Assembly (NCBI GenBank): GCA_028044295.1
Contig: JAOFSE010000005.1
Span: 1 to 64,000 of the forward strand
Length of the DNA: 64,000 nt
Direction: 5' to 3'
DNA from: Sulfurimonas sp.
Lineage (GTDB): Bacteria > Campylobacterota > Campylobacteria > Campylobacterales > Sulfurimonadaceae
Shown piece by piece: positions 7,015 to 16,124 of the stretch. The notes beneath the pieces are model-generated. The model saw only the letters and a list, made by a program, of their open reading frames with translations. It was not told the origin of the DNA and made no database searches. The translations under genes and the position numbers were made by a program. Position 1 is the first letter of the stretch, and every line of letters begins with the position of its first letter.

Positions 7015-8091
7015 CTAATCATTTATTTTTCTCTTTGCAAGTTCTTCTATAAGGACTGTCGCATATGAACCTTTTGGCAATGTAAAATTAAGTTCATACT
7101 GTGCTTCTTCTTGTTTAAAACGACCCTCTACACCTTCAGCAAAGACCCATGCATATCTTCTCGCACCATCTGCATTGATATCATCATCAAAATCTTTTTC
7201 TATGACTCCAGCGCTACCAGAAGAGACATTTACCTTCTTGCCACAAAGCATCCCAGTTGGAGATATCCCTCTCTCATTAAATCGTTCACAGTCCTCTGTA
7301 GATCCGTCAAAGTCGAATAGTCTACCCTTAGGATAATGTTCCATAATATCACCATTAATTAGTTTAAATGGGTGCTTTTGAGCCTTCATACTTTCTAACT
7401 CATTATATGGCATATTTAGTAATGATTCCAACTCTTGAGGTTTAAAATTTTGGATGAGTGTGTTTATCTCTAGACGTCTACTAAGCCACAGGTTAAAAAG
7501 ATGACTCTGATACGAATTTATAAGAAGTTTTTTTATCTTAGGGTTACGTTCTTTTTTTTCACCTTTTGCAATTTTTTCACCTTGAATATGGTTATCACCA
7601 TCATTTCCAAAACGCTGAAAACCAAAAAAATTAGGCATTCCAAATTTAGATATATTTTTTAATGCTTCATCAATTTTCTGAGCACTTGTTGGATTGACTT
7701 TCTTTAGTTTAATAAAAAACCTATTTCCCTTAAGGTGTCCTGTCCTTATTTTGTTGTTGTGATAGTGCTTTTCAAGTATCTTAACCCCATCATGAGAAAA
7801 CTCATCCATTTTATCTTCATACTTTTTCATAATAGATATGTACTGCTTTGTCATTGCATGTTTATCTTTTAGTCCAGCATATCCGATTTCTTTGTTCTTT
7901 ATGCCAAGATGTTTAGCAATCATGCTAACAAGTTCAAGCGTGGAAAGGCTCTTCTTTCTTATAAAGAGAACTAGGTGCTCCCCTTCTCCAGAGAACTCAT
8001 AAAGAGGTAACTCTTCAACGACAAAATCCCGAGGAGTTTGTTTAAAGTGAAAATCTATACTAGAGTGGTTAAGTGAGTAAAATCTATTCAT
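7015..8091 (-). CDS. truD: tRNA pseudouridine(13) synthase TruD
   Basis: Makes pseudouridine at position 13 of tRNA-Glu. The 358-residue protein has the TruD signature GYAGLKDKHAMTKQY with catalytic Asp76, the NFFGFQRFG motif and the SYQSHLFNLWLSRR helix. It lies between thiL (12 bases upstream) and psd (13 bases downstream) on the same strand. Confidence 0.95.
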   Translation of the reverse strand: MNRFYSLNHSSIDFHFKQTPRDFVVEELPLYEFSGEGEHLVLFIRKKSLSTLELVSMIAKHLGIKNKEIGYAGLKDKHAMTKQYISIMKKYEDKMDEFSHDGVKILEKHYHNNKIRTGHLKGNRFFIKLKKVNPTSAQKIDEALKNISKFGMPNFFGFQRFGNDGDNHIQGEKIAKGEKKERNPKIKKLLINSYQSHLFNLWLSRRLEINTLIQNFKPQELESLLNMPYNELESMKAQKHPFKLINGDIMEHYPKGRLFDFDGSTEDCERFNERGISPTGMLCGKKVNVSSGSAGVIEKDFDDDINADGARRYAWVFAEGVEGRFKQEEAQYELNFTLPKGSYATVLIEELAKRKIND

Positions 8092-8103
8092 ATTTTATAA
8101 TCC

Positions 8104-8922
8104 CTAAAAGTGATGTGCTTTACATCTGTTTGTATATTTTTTTCTAGCACTCGAAGCAAAAATAGTAAGCTTAGTTCTAGAAAGCTTTGCTCTTCTTAAT
8201 ACCGCTTTTCTATTTCTCTTATCAAAACTAACAAGCATCTCATACTCTTCACCACTGCACCCTACTTTTTTAGATATGCATGTAGAAAACTTAAACCCTA
8301 AGTTATTTGATGATGAAAGCTTATCTAAATCACTAAACAGACCATCTGAAATATCCATCCCAGAGCTTAAGTATCTGGAAGAATTTGATATGAACCTATC
8401 TCTCAGTTGTATATTTACAAATTTTGACTTTTTATGTATTGAGCCAAGGTTCAGAAGTTTTTTTAAATCCTTAGCGCTCTTTCCAAGCTCTCCAGTATAA
8501 GCTAGTAGATGATTCTTCCGCATACCATCTCTCAATAGAGGTTTGTCAACCTTAGATATAACAGTAACAGTTATGTCTAATTTGGAATTACTTATAGTGT
8601 CACCACCTATAATATCAGCACCAAACTTTGCCGCTGCATCTTTGAATCCACTCGATAGTTCTCTCATCTCATCTTTTGTAATGTTTTTAGGCATTGCTAC
8701 ACTAAGCAGAATATACTTTGGTACTGCATTCATAGCTATGGCATCAGATATATTAACCATCATAGACTTATATGCAATCTCATAAAAGCTCATCCACTTT
8801 CTTTTAAAGTGAACATTTTCAAAAAAAGCATCTTTTGAGTATACAAAGCCATCTATTAATGCTCCGTCATCTCCGATATGATTACTTTTAAATTGGGAAA
8901 TAAAATAATTTTCTAAATTCAA
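8104..8922 (-). CDS. thiL: Thiamine-monophosphate kinase
   Basis: Phosphorylates thiamine monophosphate to the active diphosphate cofactor. In 272 residues it shows the ATP/Mg motifs of the PurM-like fold: IGDDGALI (16-23), VNISDAIAMNAVPKY, GGDTI and SGMDISDGL. The last 40 residues are unusually rich in Lys and Arg and the protein is shorter than many ThiL proteins (about 300-330), as is common in this phylum. First gene of the thiL-truD-psd cluster. Confidence 0.92.
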   Translation of the reverse strand: MNLENYFISQFKSNHIGDDGALIDGFVYSKDAFFENVHFKRKWMSFYEIAYKSMMVNISDAIAMNAVPKYILLSVAMPKNITKDEMRELSSGFKDAAAKFGADIIGGDTISNSKLDITVTVISKVDKPLLRDGMRKNHLLAYTGELGKSAKDLKKLLNLGSIHKKSKFVNIQLRDRFISNSSRYLSSGMDISDGLFSDLDKLSSSNNLGFKFSTCISKKVGCSGEEYEMLVSFDKRNRKAVLRRAKLSRTKLTIFASSARKKYTNRCKAHHF

Positions 8923-9006
8923 TAAAACTTCTTAAAATGCTTCAATTTTACATTGAAGCTAATATATGTTAAAATAGTCTGTATTATAACATTTTAGGAA
9001 CACATA

Positions 9007-10194
9007 ATGAAACAATCTATCAAACAAATTTTTAATAATATGTCTATGTTTTTTATATTTGCTACAGTCTTTGCTAGTTTTGGCGTTATGGTCTCACTTG
9101 ACCATGAAAGCTCTTATGATAAAATCGACAACCTTTTAAATCAAAAAAGTATTATTGAAAGTTTAACAAAACTGGAAAAAGATGATATAGAACTAGCACT
9201 AATTCAGTTTAATGGAAAAAGTACACAACTTCACGATGAAACAAAAAAACTTCACACACTATATCAGTACAGTTTTATAGAACGTTTTATAGTATCAAAT
9301 GCAGACGAATACCTCAAAGATTTGAAAAAGCTAACAGAACTTACTACGTCATTTAACAATAGTGCTAATGACTACTATAATAATAAAGATAAAAATAGAG
9401 ATAAGTTAGAAAAAGAGTTTTACAACATCAATCATCATATTGACTATATAATTATTAATAGTACTAATTACTCTAAATCAAAGTTCAACATACATAAATC
9501 TATGACATATATAGCATTTGTACTGATACTCTTAGCCACTTTTATCTTTAGAAGAAAACTTCAAAATATATACTCTGACTTACACTTTTTACATAACCTT
9601 GATAAAAAAGATTATAATATATACTCTCAAGAAGCAGATGCAATACTTATTAGAATGAATAGAAAACCAGTTACTGAGGAAAATCCTCATATGATTGATC
9701 CTGTTACAGGGATCAATAACCATAAAGGTATGGTACACGCTTATTCGCAAAAAAAAGGTATGAAAGAAAGTAACTTTACTACTGTAACAGTTGTGGAAAT
9801 TGATAACTTTTCAAAATCAAAAAGAGCTTATAGTCAAGAGTTTACACAAACTATACTCAAAAAAGTTGCTTTTGCTATATCTTTACATGAAAAGTCAACA
9901 GATGTTATCGCTAGAACTGACTACAACCAATTTACAATTATATTATCCCGTTCAAGTAAAGATCAAGCATATAAAGATGTAGAACTAATAAGAAAAAGTA
10001 TATCCGAGATGGAATTTAAATCTAATGAAACTGGGATTGTACATGTCACTATTAGTGGTGGATTTGTTGGAAAACCAAACAATTCAACACTTGATGAATC
10101 GATAAGAGAGTCTAAAAAAGTTTTAGTATTCACACAAAAAAATGGTTTTAACACAATCTCTCAAGTAAGAGATTTAGCTAAAGATGAACTATAA
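9007..10194 (+). CDS. Membrane protein with degenerate GGDEF domain
   Basis: A 395-residue sensor-type protein: one membrane helix near 13-30, a helical extracytoplasmic region to about 165, a second helix near 167-182, and a GGDEF-fold domain from about 230 (DPVTGINNHKGM). The catalytic signature reads DYNQF (305-309) instead of GGDEF, and the RxxD inhibitory site is not evident, so diguanylate cyclase activity is doubtful. It may bind GTP or a partner as a signalling adaptor. It converges with the gene at 10189, overlapping by six bases. Confidence 0.8.
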   Translation: MKQSIKQIFNNMSMFFIFATVFASFGVMVSLDHESSYDKIDNLLNQKSIIESLTKLEKDDIELALIQFNGKSTQLHDETKKLHTLYQYSFIERFIVSNADEYLKDLKKLTELTTSFNNSANDYYNNKDKNRDKLEKEFYNINHHIDYIIINSTNYSKSKFNIHKSMTYIAFVLILLATFIFRRKLQNIYSDLHFLHNLDKKDYNIYSQEADAILIRMNRKPVTEENPHMIDPVTGINNHKGMVHAYSQKKGMKESNFTTVTVVEIDNFSKSKRAYSQEFTQTILKKVAFAISLHEKSTDVIARTDYNQFTIILSRSSKDQAYKDVELIRKSISEMEFKSNETGIVHVTISGGFVGKPNNSTLDESIRESKKVLVFTQKNGFNTISQVRDLAKDEL

Positions 10195-11271
10195 AAAAGA
10201 GACTTTAACTTTATGAGTATCTAATCCAAGTGCAGAAATATTTTTTTCACCTTCTAAAAGCTTAGAGAACTGCTCTTGTGACACTACAGGTAAATTTATC
10301 TCTCTACCAACTACTTTTTCTATTCTTTTTTGCTCACCATCAAAAAGTTTAATATCATGAACATTTCTTACTATAATAAAGTCAGCATTTTCATCTTTTG
10401 CTTGAAGCAAGATATTTCCAGCTATTTTTAAAGAGAAATCCTTATTTACTAAAGATGAATTCAGTGCTAAGTCTTCATTTTTTAAACTAATATCAACATA
10501 CTTTGCATTCGAACCTTCTATCATAGATTCTGAAGAAGTTTTGTTAACACCCTCGAATGAAGCTATATTAAAACCATCAAAGCCCTGTACTATATTAAGC
10601 TTACCTTCTCCAAAAGATTCATCTGAGTTTACTTTATGCATTGAGTCACTTAACATACTAAAAAGAGACTCTATTTTAGCCTCTTTAGAAAGATCGTAGT
10701 TTAAAACTCTATTTTTAATAGATGTATGGTAAAAAATACCATCATCATTCTTAGATATAATCTTTAGTATTTCATCTTTAAATTCACTATTCTGCTCAAT
10801 AATATCACTAGCAATTAATAAAGAATGGTCACCTATATAGTCTTTTTTAATTTCATACGTATTTGAAGCATAATAATCAAGCTCTAAATCTACAGCATAC
10901 TGTTGAATATCATGTTCAGATACATATTTAGTAAATAAGTTTATCTTTTCCAAGAAATCACTATTATCAATTTTCAAATCTACCAATGTTCTAAACTTAC
11001 TAACTGGTTCAATAATAAAATCAGTTGAAGATGTAGCAGAAACAACATCTGCAATTAAAGCACTAGAGTTTAAGTATAAATTATTAATTTTAAGATTAAG
11101 GTTAAGGTTATTAGTATTATCATAGTCAAATTTTTCAATAGAATTTATTTTGTTCAATAAGCTTAAAACAGTATCGTTTTGATTGTACTCAACAATGTAT
11201 TTTTTATAATAAGGTAAATAATCAACCTTACAATCAAACCTAAACAACTCTACATGTAGTTCTTTTATCAT
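10189..11271 (-). CDS. Cofactor-less SdhB-SdhE fusion-like protein (possibly DUF5644)
   Basis: A 360-residue protein from ATG 11271, which follows AGAAGGAA; an upstream ATG at 11295 has no such site. Its first 105 residues line up with the ferredoxin domain of the nearby SdhB: FRFDCKVDYLPYY versus FRFNADEDYLPYY, and FIIEPVSKFRTLVDLKIDN versus LVIEPLSKKRAIKDMIIDK. The middle follows SdhB's cluster domain, and the last 120 residues follow SdhE: GFNIASFEG versus QFNIAPFYG, ADFII...IGREINLPV style matches, and ALGLDTHKV versus ELGLKHHVT. All Fe-S and CCG cysteines are gone; only Cys13 remains. Probably structural or regulatory for the divergent sdh operon. The DUF name is from memory. Confidence 0.8.
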   Translation of the reverse strand: MIKELHVELFRFDCKVDYLPYYKKYIVEYNQNDTVLSLLNKINSIEKFDYDNTNNLNLNLKINNLYLNSSALIADVVSATSSTDFIIEPVSKFRTLVDLKIDNSDFLEKINLFTKYVSEHDIQQYAVDLELDYYASNTYEIKKDYIGDHSLLIASDIIEQNSEFKDEILKIISKNDDGIFYHTSIKNRVLNYDLSKEAKIESLFSMLSDSMHKVNSDESFGEGKLNIVQGFDGFNIASFEGVNKTSSESMIEGSNAKYVDISLKNEDLALNSSLVNKDFSLKIAGNILLQAKDENADFIIVRNVHDIKLFDGEQKRIEKVVGREINLPVVSQEQFSKLLEGEKNISALGLDTHKVKVSFL

Positions 11272-11391
11272 GATATTCCTTCTCGTATTATCCATGAAGT
11301 ATATCTAAAAAAATTAAAATATGTATGTCTGTAAATGTAACATAATCCTTTTAAGAAAGCTTCATTTAGTCTATACAAAGGCAAGAAAGTG

Positions 11392-11397
11392 TATAAT
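11392..11397 (+). promoter_or_regulatory. sdhAp: Predicted -10 box of sdhABE
   Basis: TATAAT preceded by GTG (extended form GTGTATAAT) stands 38 bases before the sdhA ATG, in the divergent gap with the SdhB-SdhE-like gene. No clear -35 box, which is usual in Campylobacterota. Confidence 0.5.
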
Positions 11398-11435
11398 CCC
11401 CAAATATTTTAATTAATTTTAACAAAGGAAGCTAA

Positions 11436-13148
11436 ATGAGTATTCCAATTCATACTTACGACGCCATTGTAGTAGGAGCAGGACTAGCTGGTTGTGCCGC
11501 TGCAAGAGAGTTACAAAATGCAGGAAAGAATGTTGCTGTAATAACAAAACTTCACCCTCTAAGAAGCCACTCTGGGGCTGCACAAGGTGGTGTTAATGCT
11601 GCTTTTAGTGATGAAGACAGTATAGAACTTCACGAGTTTGACACAGTTAAAGGTTCTGACTACCTAGCTGATCAAGATGCTGTTGAGTTTATGTGTAAAA
11701 ATGCACCAGGTACTATTCGCTGGGCTGAAGGAATGGGTGCTGCATTTAGTAGAACTCCTGATGGAAAGATTGCTCAAAGACCATTTGGTGGTCAAAGTTC
11801 ACCTCGTGCATGTTTTGCAAAAGATAGAACTGGACTTACTTTACTTCAAACTATTTATGAACAAGCTCACCGCTCTGGTGTTAAATTCTTTGACGAATGG
11901 TACGCAGCTGATATCATCTATAAAGATGGAAAAGTATCAGGTGTAGTTGCTTTTAATATCCGTGATATGCAAATGGCAATTTTCAATGCTAAGTCTGTTA
12001 TGTTCGCAACAGGCGGATATGCTCGTGCTTACAAGATTAACTCTAATGCTCATGCTAATACTGGTGATGGTCTTTCAATCGTTGCTCGTCATGGTCTTCC
12101 TCTAGAAGATATGGAATTTGTACAATTTCACCCATCTGGACTTTCTGGAAATGGTGTTTTAATTTCTGAAGCTGCTCGTGGTGAAGGTGGACGCCTTTTC
12201 AACTCTGAGGGTGAAAGATTTATGGACAAATATGCTCCAAATGCTATGGAACTTGCATCTCGTGACGTTGTATCCCGTGCAATTTTAAATGAAATTCGTG
12301 CAGGCCGTGGTGTTGGTCCAAGAAAAGATGCTGTATATCTTGATGTTACTCATTTAGGTAAAGAGCTTATCATGGAAAAACTTCCAGAGCTTCGTGAACT
12401 TGCTATTACGTTCTTAGGTCTAGATATGATTAAAGAGCCTATTCTTATTTCAGCTACTGCACACTACTCTATGGGTGGTATTCCAGTTAATATTGCTGGT
12501 AATGTTCGTAAAAACAATGATGAACTAGTTGAAGGTTTCTACGCAGCTGGTGAGTGTTCATGTGTATCTGTTCATGGAGCTAATCGTCTTGGTGCTAACT
12601 CAGTACTTGAAGCACTTCTATTTGGTAGATATGTTGGTAAGACAATTGTTGAAGAACTTGACAATATTGAACTTCGTGTTTCAACTCAAGATGATGCTGC
12701 GAGAGCATTAGCAGAAATTGACTTCATCCTAAACAACAATGGTTCTGAAACTGTTCCAGCTCTTAGAGAAGAGTTACAACAATGTATGACAGCTAATGCC
12801 GGAGCATTTAGAACAGCAGAGAGTCTAGAGGTTGCCGTAGCTAAAGTTAAAGAGCTACATGTAAGATTTAAAGATATTCGTATTCAAGATAAATCAAAAG
12901 TATTTAACACTGAACTTCAAGAAGCTATTGAATTTGGTCATATGCTTGATTACTCAGCATTTATTGTTGAATCAGCACTTCCTAGAAAAGAGAGCCGTGG
13001 TGCTCACTATAGAGAAGACTTTGAAACTCGTGATGATGAAAACTTCTTAAAGCACACAATGGCTTATATGGAAGAAAATGGTGATATTTCACTTGACTAC
13101 ATGGATGTTGTACTTGGCAAACATGAACTTAAAGCAAGAACATACTAA
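11436..13148 (+). CDS. sdhA: Succinate dehydrogenase/fumarate reductase flavoprotein subunit (SdhABE type)
   Basis: Flavoprotein of the non-classical complex II, 570 residues. The FAD-binding [12 protein letters not shown] motif is at 12-23, the likely covalent-FAD His44 in [10 protein letters not shown], the substrate motif FVQFHPSGL, and the C-terminal [10 protein letters not shown]. The N terminus has no Tat signal (twin Arg), so unlike periplasmic MfrA it should face the cytoplasm. RBS AAAGGAAG precedes the ATG. With sdhB 9 bases after it and sdhE next, it forms a membrane-anchored complex working in the oxidative or reductive TCA direction with (methyl)menaquinone. Confidence 0.95.
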   Translation: MSIPIHTYDAIVVGAGLAGCAAARELQNAGKNVAVITKLHPLRSHSGAAQGGVNAAFSDEDSIELHEFDTVKGSDYLADQDAVEFMCKNAPGTIRWAEGMGAAFSRTPDGKIAQRPFGGQSSPRACFAKDRTGLTLLQTIYEQAHRSGVKFFDEWYAADIIYKDGKVSGVVAFNIRDMQMAIFNAKSVMFATGGYARAYKINSNAHANTGDGLSIVARHGLPLEDMEFVQFHPSGLSGNGVLISEAARGEGGRLFNSEGERFMDKYAPNAMELASRDVVSRAILNEIRAGRGVGPRKDAVYLDVTHLGKELIMEKLPELRELAITFLGLDMIKEPILISATAHYSMGGIPVNIAGNVRKNNDELVEGFYAAGECSCVSVHGANRLGANSVLEALLFGRYVGKTIVEELDNIELRVSTQDDAARALAEIDFILNNNGSETVPALREELQQCMTANAGAFRTAESLEVAVAKVKELHVRFKDIRIQDKSKVFNTELQEAIEFGHMLDYSAFIVESALPRKESRGAHYREDFETRDDENFLKHTMAYMEENGDISLDYMDVVLGKHELKARTY

Positions 13149-13157
13149 GGAGAACTT

Positions 13158-14135
13158 ATGGAACATACTATTACCACACAAGAAGTAAATTTCAAAGTAT
13201 TTCGTTTTAATGCAGACGAAGATTATCTACCATACTATGAAGACTACAAAATGGAAGTTACTTCTGAGGAAGTTGTACTAGATATTTTAAACAGAATCAA
13301 ATGGGATCACGATGGAAGTTTTTCTTACCGTCGTTCATGCCGTCATGGTATTTGTGGAACATGTGCTATTAAAGTAAATGGTCGCTCTACTCTAGCTTGT
13401 AAAGAAAGTTTAAACGACATGGTTGAAACTTTCGGAAGCGATCTTGTGATTGAACCACTTAGCAAAAAAAGAGCTATCAAAGATATGATTATTGATAAGG
13501 GTGATTTCTGGGAAAAGAATGATGCTATTCACCCTTTCCTTATCTCTCATATTGATGAACACCCTGAAATGGAATGTGCTGTAACACCAGAACAAGCGAA
13601 TGCTCTTAATGATGCAGACCTTTGTATCCAATGTGGTGCATGTCACTACGCTTGTCCAGTTATGGAAATCAACGAAGACTTCTTTGGTCCTGCTGCTTTT
13701 GCTAAGGCTTACCGTTTTGAAGCAGATGTTCGTGATGATGCTCATACTACAAGACTTCTTGAACTTAATGAAGAGAAGCAAGGTGTTTGGGACTGTGTAA
13801 AATGTATGGAATGTGCTGAAGTTTGTCCAAAAGACGTTGATCCTATTGGAAAAATAACTAAACTACACCAAATGCTATTTGCAGAGGGTGTTGCTAAAAG
13901 TAATGTTGCTACAAGACATGCTGTTGGCTTTGCTCACTCTATTGCTAAACGTGGTGTACTTGATGAGGGTGAACTTGTTCTTTACTCTGAAGGTCCAGCA
14001 ATTGTTAAACATGTACCTGTTGCAGTTAAAATGCTTACTAAAGGCAAAATTTGTATGCCTTGGAATATGCCAAAATCTGATAACCTTGATGAGATTCAAA
14101 AACTTGTAAAATCTTCATCAACAGCGAAGTTCTAG
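13158..14135 (+). CDS. sdhB: Succinate dehydrogenase iron-sulfur subunit (SdhB)
   Basis: Electron-transfer subunit of 325 residues. The [2Fe-2S] ligands are Cys61, 66, 69 and 81. Two further sets, Cys156-159-162-166 and Cys213-216-219-223, give full ligands for two [4Fe-4S] clusters; the second set has Cys where classical SdhB has a non-Cys residue and a [3Fe-4S] cluster. This is the pattern of the SdhE-dependent, archaeal-like complex II. It is the template from which the divergent protein at 10189-11271 seems to derive. Confidence 0.95.
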   Translation: MEHTITTQEVNFKVFRFNADEDYLPYYEDYKMEVTSEEVVLDILNRIKWDHDGSFSYRRSCRHGICGTCAIKVNGRSTLACKESLNDMVETFGSDLVIEPLSKKRAIKDMIIDKGDFWEKNDAIHPFLISHIDEHPEMECAVTPEQANALNDADLCIQCGACHYACPVMEINEDFFGPAAFAKAYRFEADVRDDAHTTRLLELNEEKQGVWDCVKCMECAEVCPKDVDPIGKITKLHQMLFAEGVAKSNVATRHAVGFAHSIAKRGVLDEGELVLYSEGPAIVKHVPVAVKMLTKGKICMPWNMPKSDNLDEIQKLVKSSSTAKF

Positions 14136-14143
14136 GAGATATT

Positions 14144-15025
14144 ATGGGAAAATTAAAATACGCACTTTTTACAGGATGTACAGCTAAACAAAGTACACCT
14201 GAGCAAATGTTGTCAACTATGGCAATCGCTGAAAAACTTGATATCGAACTTGTAGAACTAACTGAAGCTTCATGCTGTGGAGCTTCACACTTACAAGATT
14301 ATGATGACTTTTTATCTCTAGTTTTAAATGCTAGAAATATTGCATACGCAGAAAAGCATGGTCTTACTATGGTTACAATCTGTAATACTTGTCAGCTTAA
14401 CACTGCAATGACAAAACACCGTCTTGATAACAATGCTGATTTAAAAGCAAGGGTTAATGAAAAGCTAGAAGAAGTTGGTTTAGAGTACAAAGGTACTTCT
14501 ATGGTTACTCACTTTTTATATGCTATCATCGATGATTTTGGTCTTGATAAGCTTAAAGAGATGGTTGTTAAACCTCTAAGCCAATTCAACATTGCACCAT
14601 TTTATGGTTGTCATAACATTCGCCCTTCTGAACTTCAAAATGAAACTCATAAGACTCCTGAAAGTTCTTACAACCCTAGTTCGCTAGATGATTTAATCAT
14701 CGCGTGTGGTGGTCAAACTGTTGACTATGAAGAGAAAAACAAATGTTGTGGTTTCCATGTTGAGCTTCAAGCTCCACATACTGCAGCAGTTTTAACCGGT
14801 AATGCTATTGCTGGTGCTACTGATGGTAATGCTGACTGGATGGTAACACCATGTCCTCTGTGTCATCTTAAACTAGACACGCAAACTGGTCACGCTTCTA
14901 AAGCAATCGGTAGAGATGTTGCACTTCCAGTTTTACACATGCAACAAATGATAGGTTTAGCACTTGGATGTTCTTCAGCAGAACTAGGTCTTAAACACCA
15001 CGTTACAGAAGTAGACTTCGCATAA
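14144..15025 (+). CDS. sdhE: SdhE/HdrB-like CCG-domain subunit of complex II
   Basis: A 293-residue protein with two CCG domains: Cys12, Cys44-Cys45-Gly46, Cys80/Cys83 in the first, and FYGCHN, CCGFHVE and CPLCHLKL in the second. HdrB-type CCG domains hold unusual Fe-S clusters and pass electrons to quinone; in SdhABE complexes this subunit replaces the usual cytochrome b anchor. It follows sdhB by 8 bases with GGAGA upstream. Confidence 0.93.
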   Translation: MGKLKYALFTGCTAKQSTPEQMLSTMAIAEKLDIELVELTEASCCGASHLQDYDDFLSLVLNARNIAYAEKHGLTMVTICNTCQLNTAMTKHRLDNNADLKARVNEKLEEVGLEYKGTSMVTHFLYAIIDDFGLDKLKEMVVKPLSQFNIAPFYGCHNIRPSELQNETHKTPESSYNPSSLDDLIIACGGQTVDYEEKNKCCGFHVELQAPHTAAVLTGNAIAGATDGNADWMVTPCPLCHLKLDTQTGHASKAIGRDVALPVLHMQQMIGLALGCSSAELGLKHHVTEVDFA

Positions 15026-15028
15026 TAC

Positions 15029-15805
15029 ATGTCAGACTCTATTGAAATCATATCTTGGAATGTTAACGGTATTCGTGCCGTTGGCAATAAAGATGCTCTA
15101 AAATGGATAGATGAAAGACAAACAGACATTCTATGCCTACAAGAGATAAAAGCTCTCGAAGAACAAATCCCCGAAAACTTATTTGACAAAGACTACAGTG
15201 AGACTATAGTAAACTCAGCTCTTAAAAAAGGCTACAGTGGAACTATGACTTGGAGTACAATAGATTCTGACTTCAACTCTTCATGTAATCATGTTGACAC
15301 TACAAGTGAAGGTAGAATTGTTGAAACTCATTATGGTGATATTGCTCTTTTTAACGTTTACTTTCCAAATGGTCAAAAGAACGAAGAGAGACTAGCTCAT
15401 AAGATGAAGTTCTATGATGATTTTTTAGATCATTGTGAGAAACTTAGGGAAGATGGAAAAAGTATTATTATTTGTGGTGACGTAAATACTGCACACAAAG
15501 AGATTGACCTTAAAAACCCAAAAGCCAATTCCAAAACATCAGGATTTCTTCCAGTTGAGAGAGAATGGATGGACAAATTACTTGACCATGGCTACATAGA
15601 CACATTCAGATATGTAAATGGGGATGAAGCTGATAGATACAGTTGGTGGTCTTACCGTTCTAGCGCTAGAGTAAAAAATGTAGGTTGGAGAATTGACTAC
15701 TTTTTTATTAGTGAAGATTTGGCAGAGAATTTAGAAGATGCTTTTATACTTGATTATATTACAGGTTCAGACCACTGCCCAGTAGGAATTAGAATCTCTA
15801 TCTAA
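15029..15805 (+). CDS. xth: Exodeoxyribonuclease III
   Basis: AP endonuclease and 3'-5' exonuclease for base excision repair, 258 residues. Seen are the family motifs SWNVNGIRA, LQEIKA, NVYFPNGQ, GDVNTAH and the terminal SDHCPV containing the catalytic Asp-His. The gene starts three bases after sdhE, so it may be co-transcribed with it. No frameshift; length is typical. Confidence 0.95.
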   Translation: MSDSIEIISWNVNGIRAVGNKDALKWIDERQTDILCLQEIKALEEQIPENLFDKDYSETIVNSALKKGYSGTMTWSTIDSDFNSSCNHVDTTSEGRIVETHYGDIALFNVYFPNGQKNEERLAHKMKFYDDFLDHCEKLREDGKSIIICGDVNTAHKEIDLKNPKANSKTSGFLPVEREWMDKLLDHGYIDTFRYVNGDEADRYSWWSYRSSARVKNVGWRIDYFFISEDLAENLEDAFILDYITGSDHCPVGIRISI

Positions 15806-16022
15806 CTCCCTCTCTATGTGTCTCTTCATCCAATCTATCTTGACACTCTTGTAACATTCGTTTTAATTCACTTACTTCATTATTCTTATTATTGTTAATT
15901 TTATTTTGAAGTACTCTAATATCTTCAGTATGTTTATCTAATACTTGATGCAATAAATCCATGATTTTATCGTAGTCATTCCAGTTTTCATCATAAAAAT
16001 CAAATATCTCTTTTTCTGTCAT
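15798..16022 (-). CDS. Small coiled-coil hypothetical protein
   Basis: A 74-residue, highly charged protein with heptad-like Leu/Ile spacing from about residue 20 to 65, and an acidic aromatic N terminus (EKEIFDFYDENW). GAGGG lies upstream of the ATG. It converges on xth and overlaps it by 8 bases. I recognise no family; a dimeric helper protein is a guess. Confidence 0.55.
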   Translation of the reverse strand: MTEKEIFDFYDENWNDYDKIMDLLHQVLDKHTEDIRVLQNKINNNKNNEVSELKRMLQECQDRLDEETHREGVR

Positions 16023-16124
16023 TTTTGTCCCTCACTTTAAAGATTATAATTCTACAATAGTATTTATTTATTTATTTAAACTAAAATTAAGACTTAGATA
16101 ATAGTATATATGTATGGAGTTGTA

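Noticed and set aside
13410-13781. 123-aa minus-strand frame inside sdhB
   Set aside because: Antisense to a strongly supported gene; no conserved motif.
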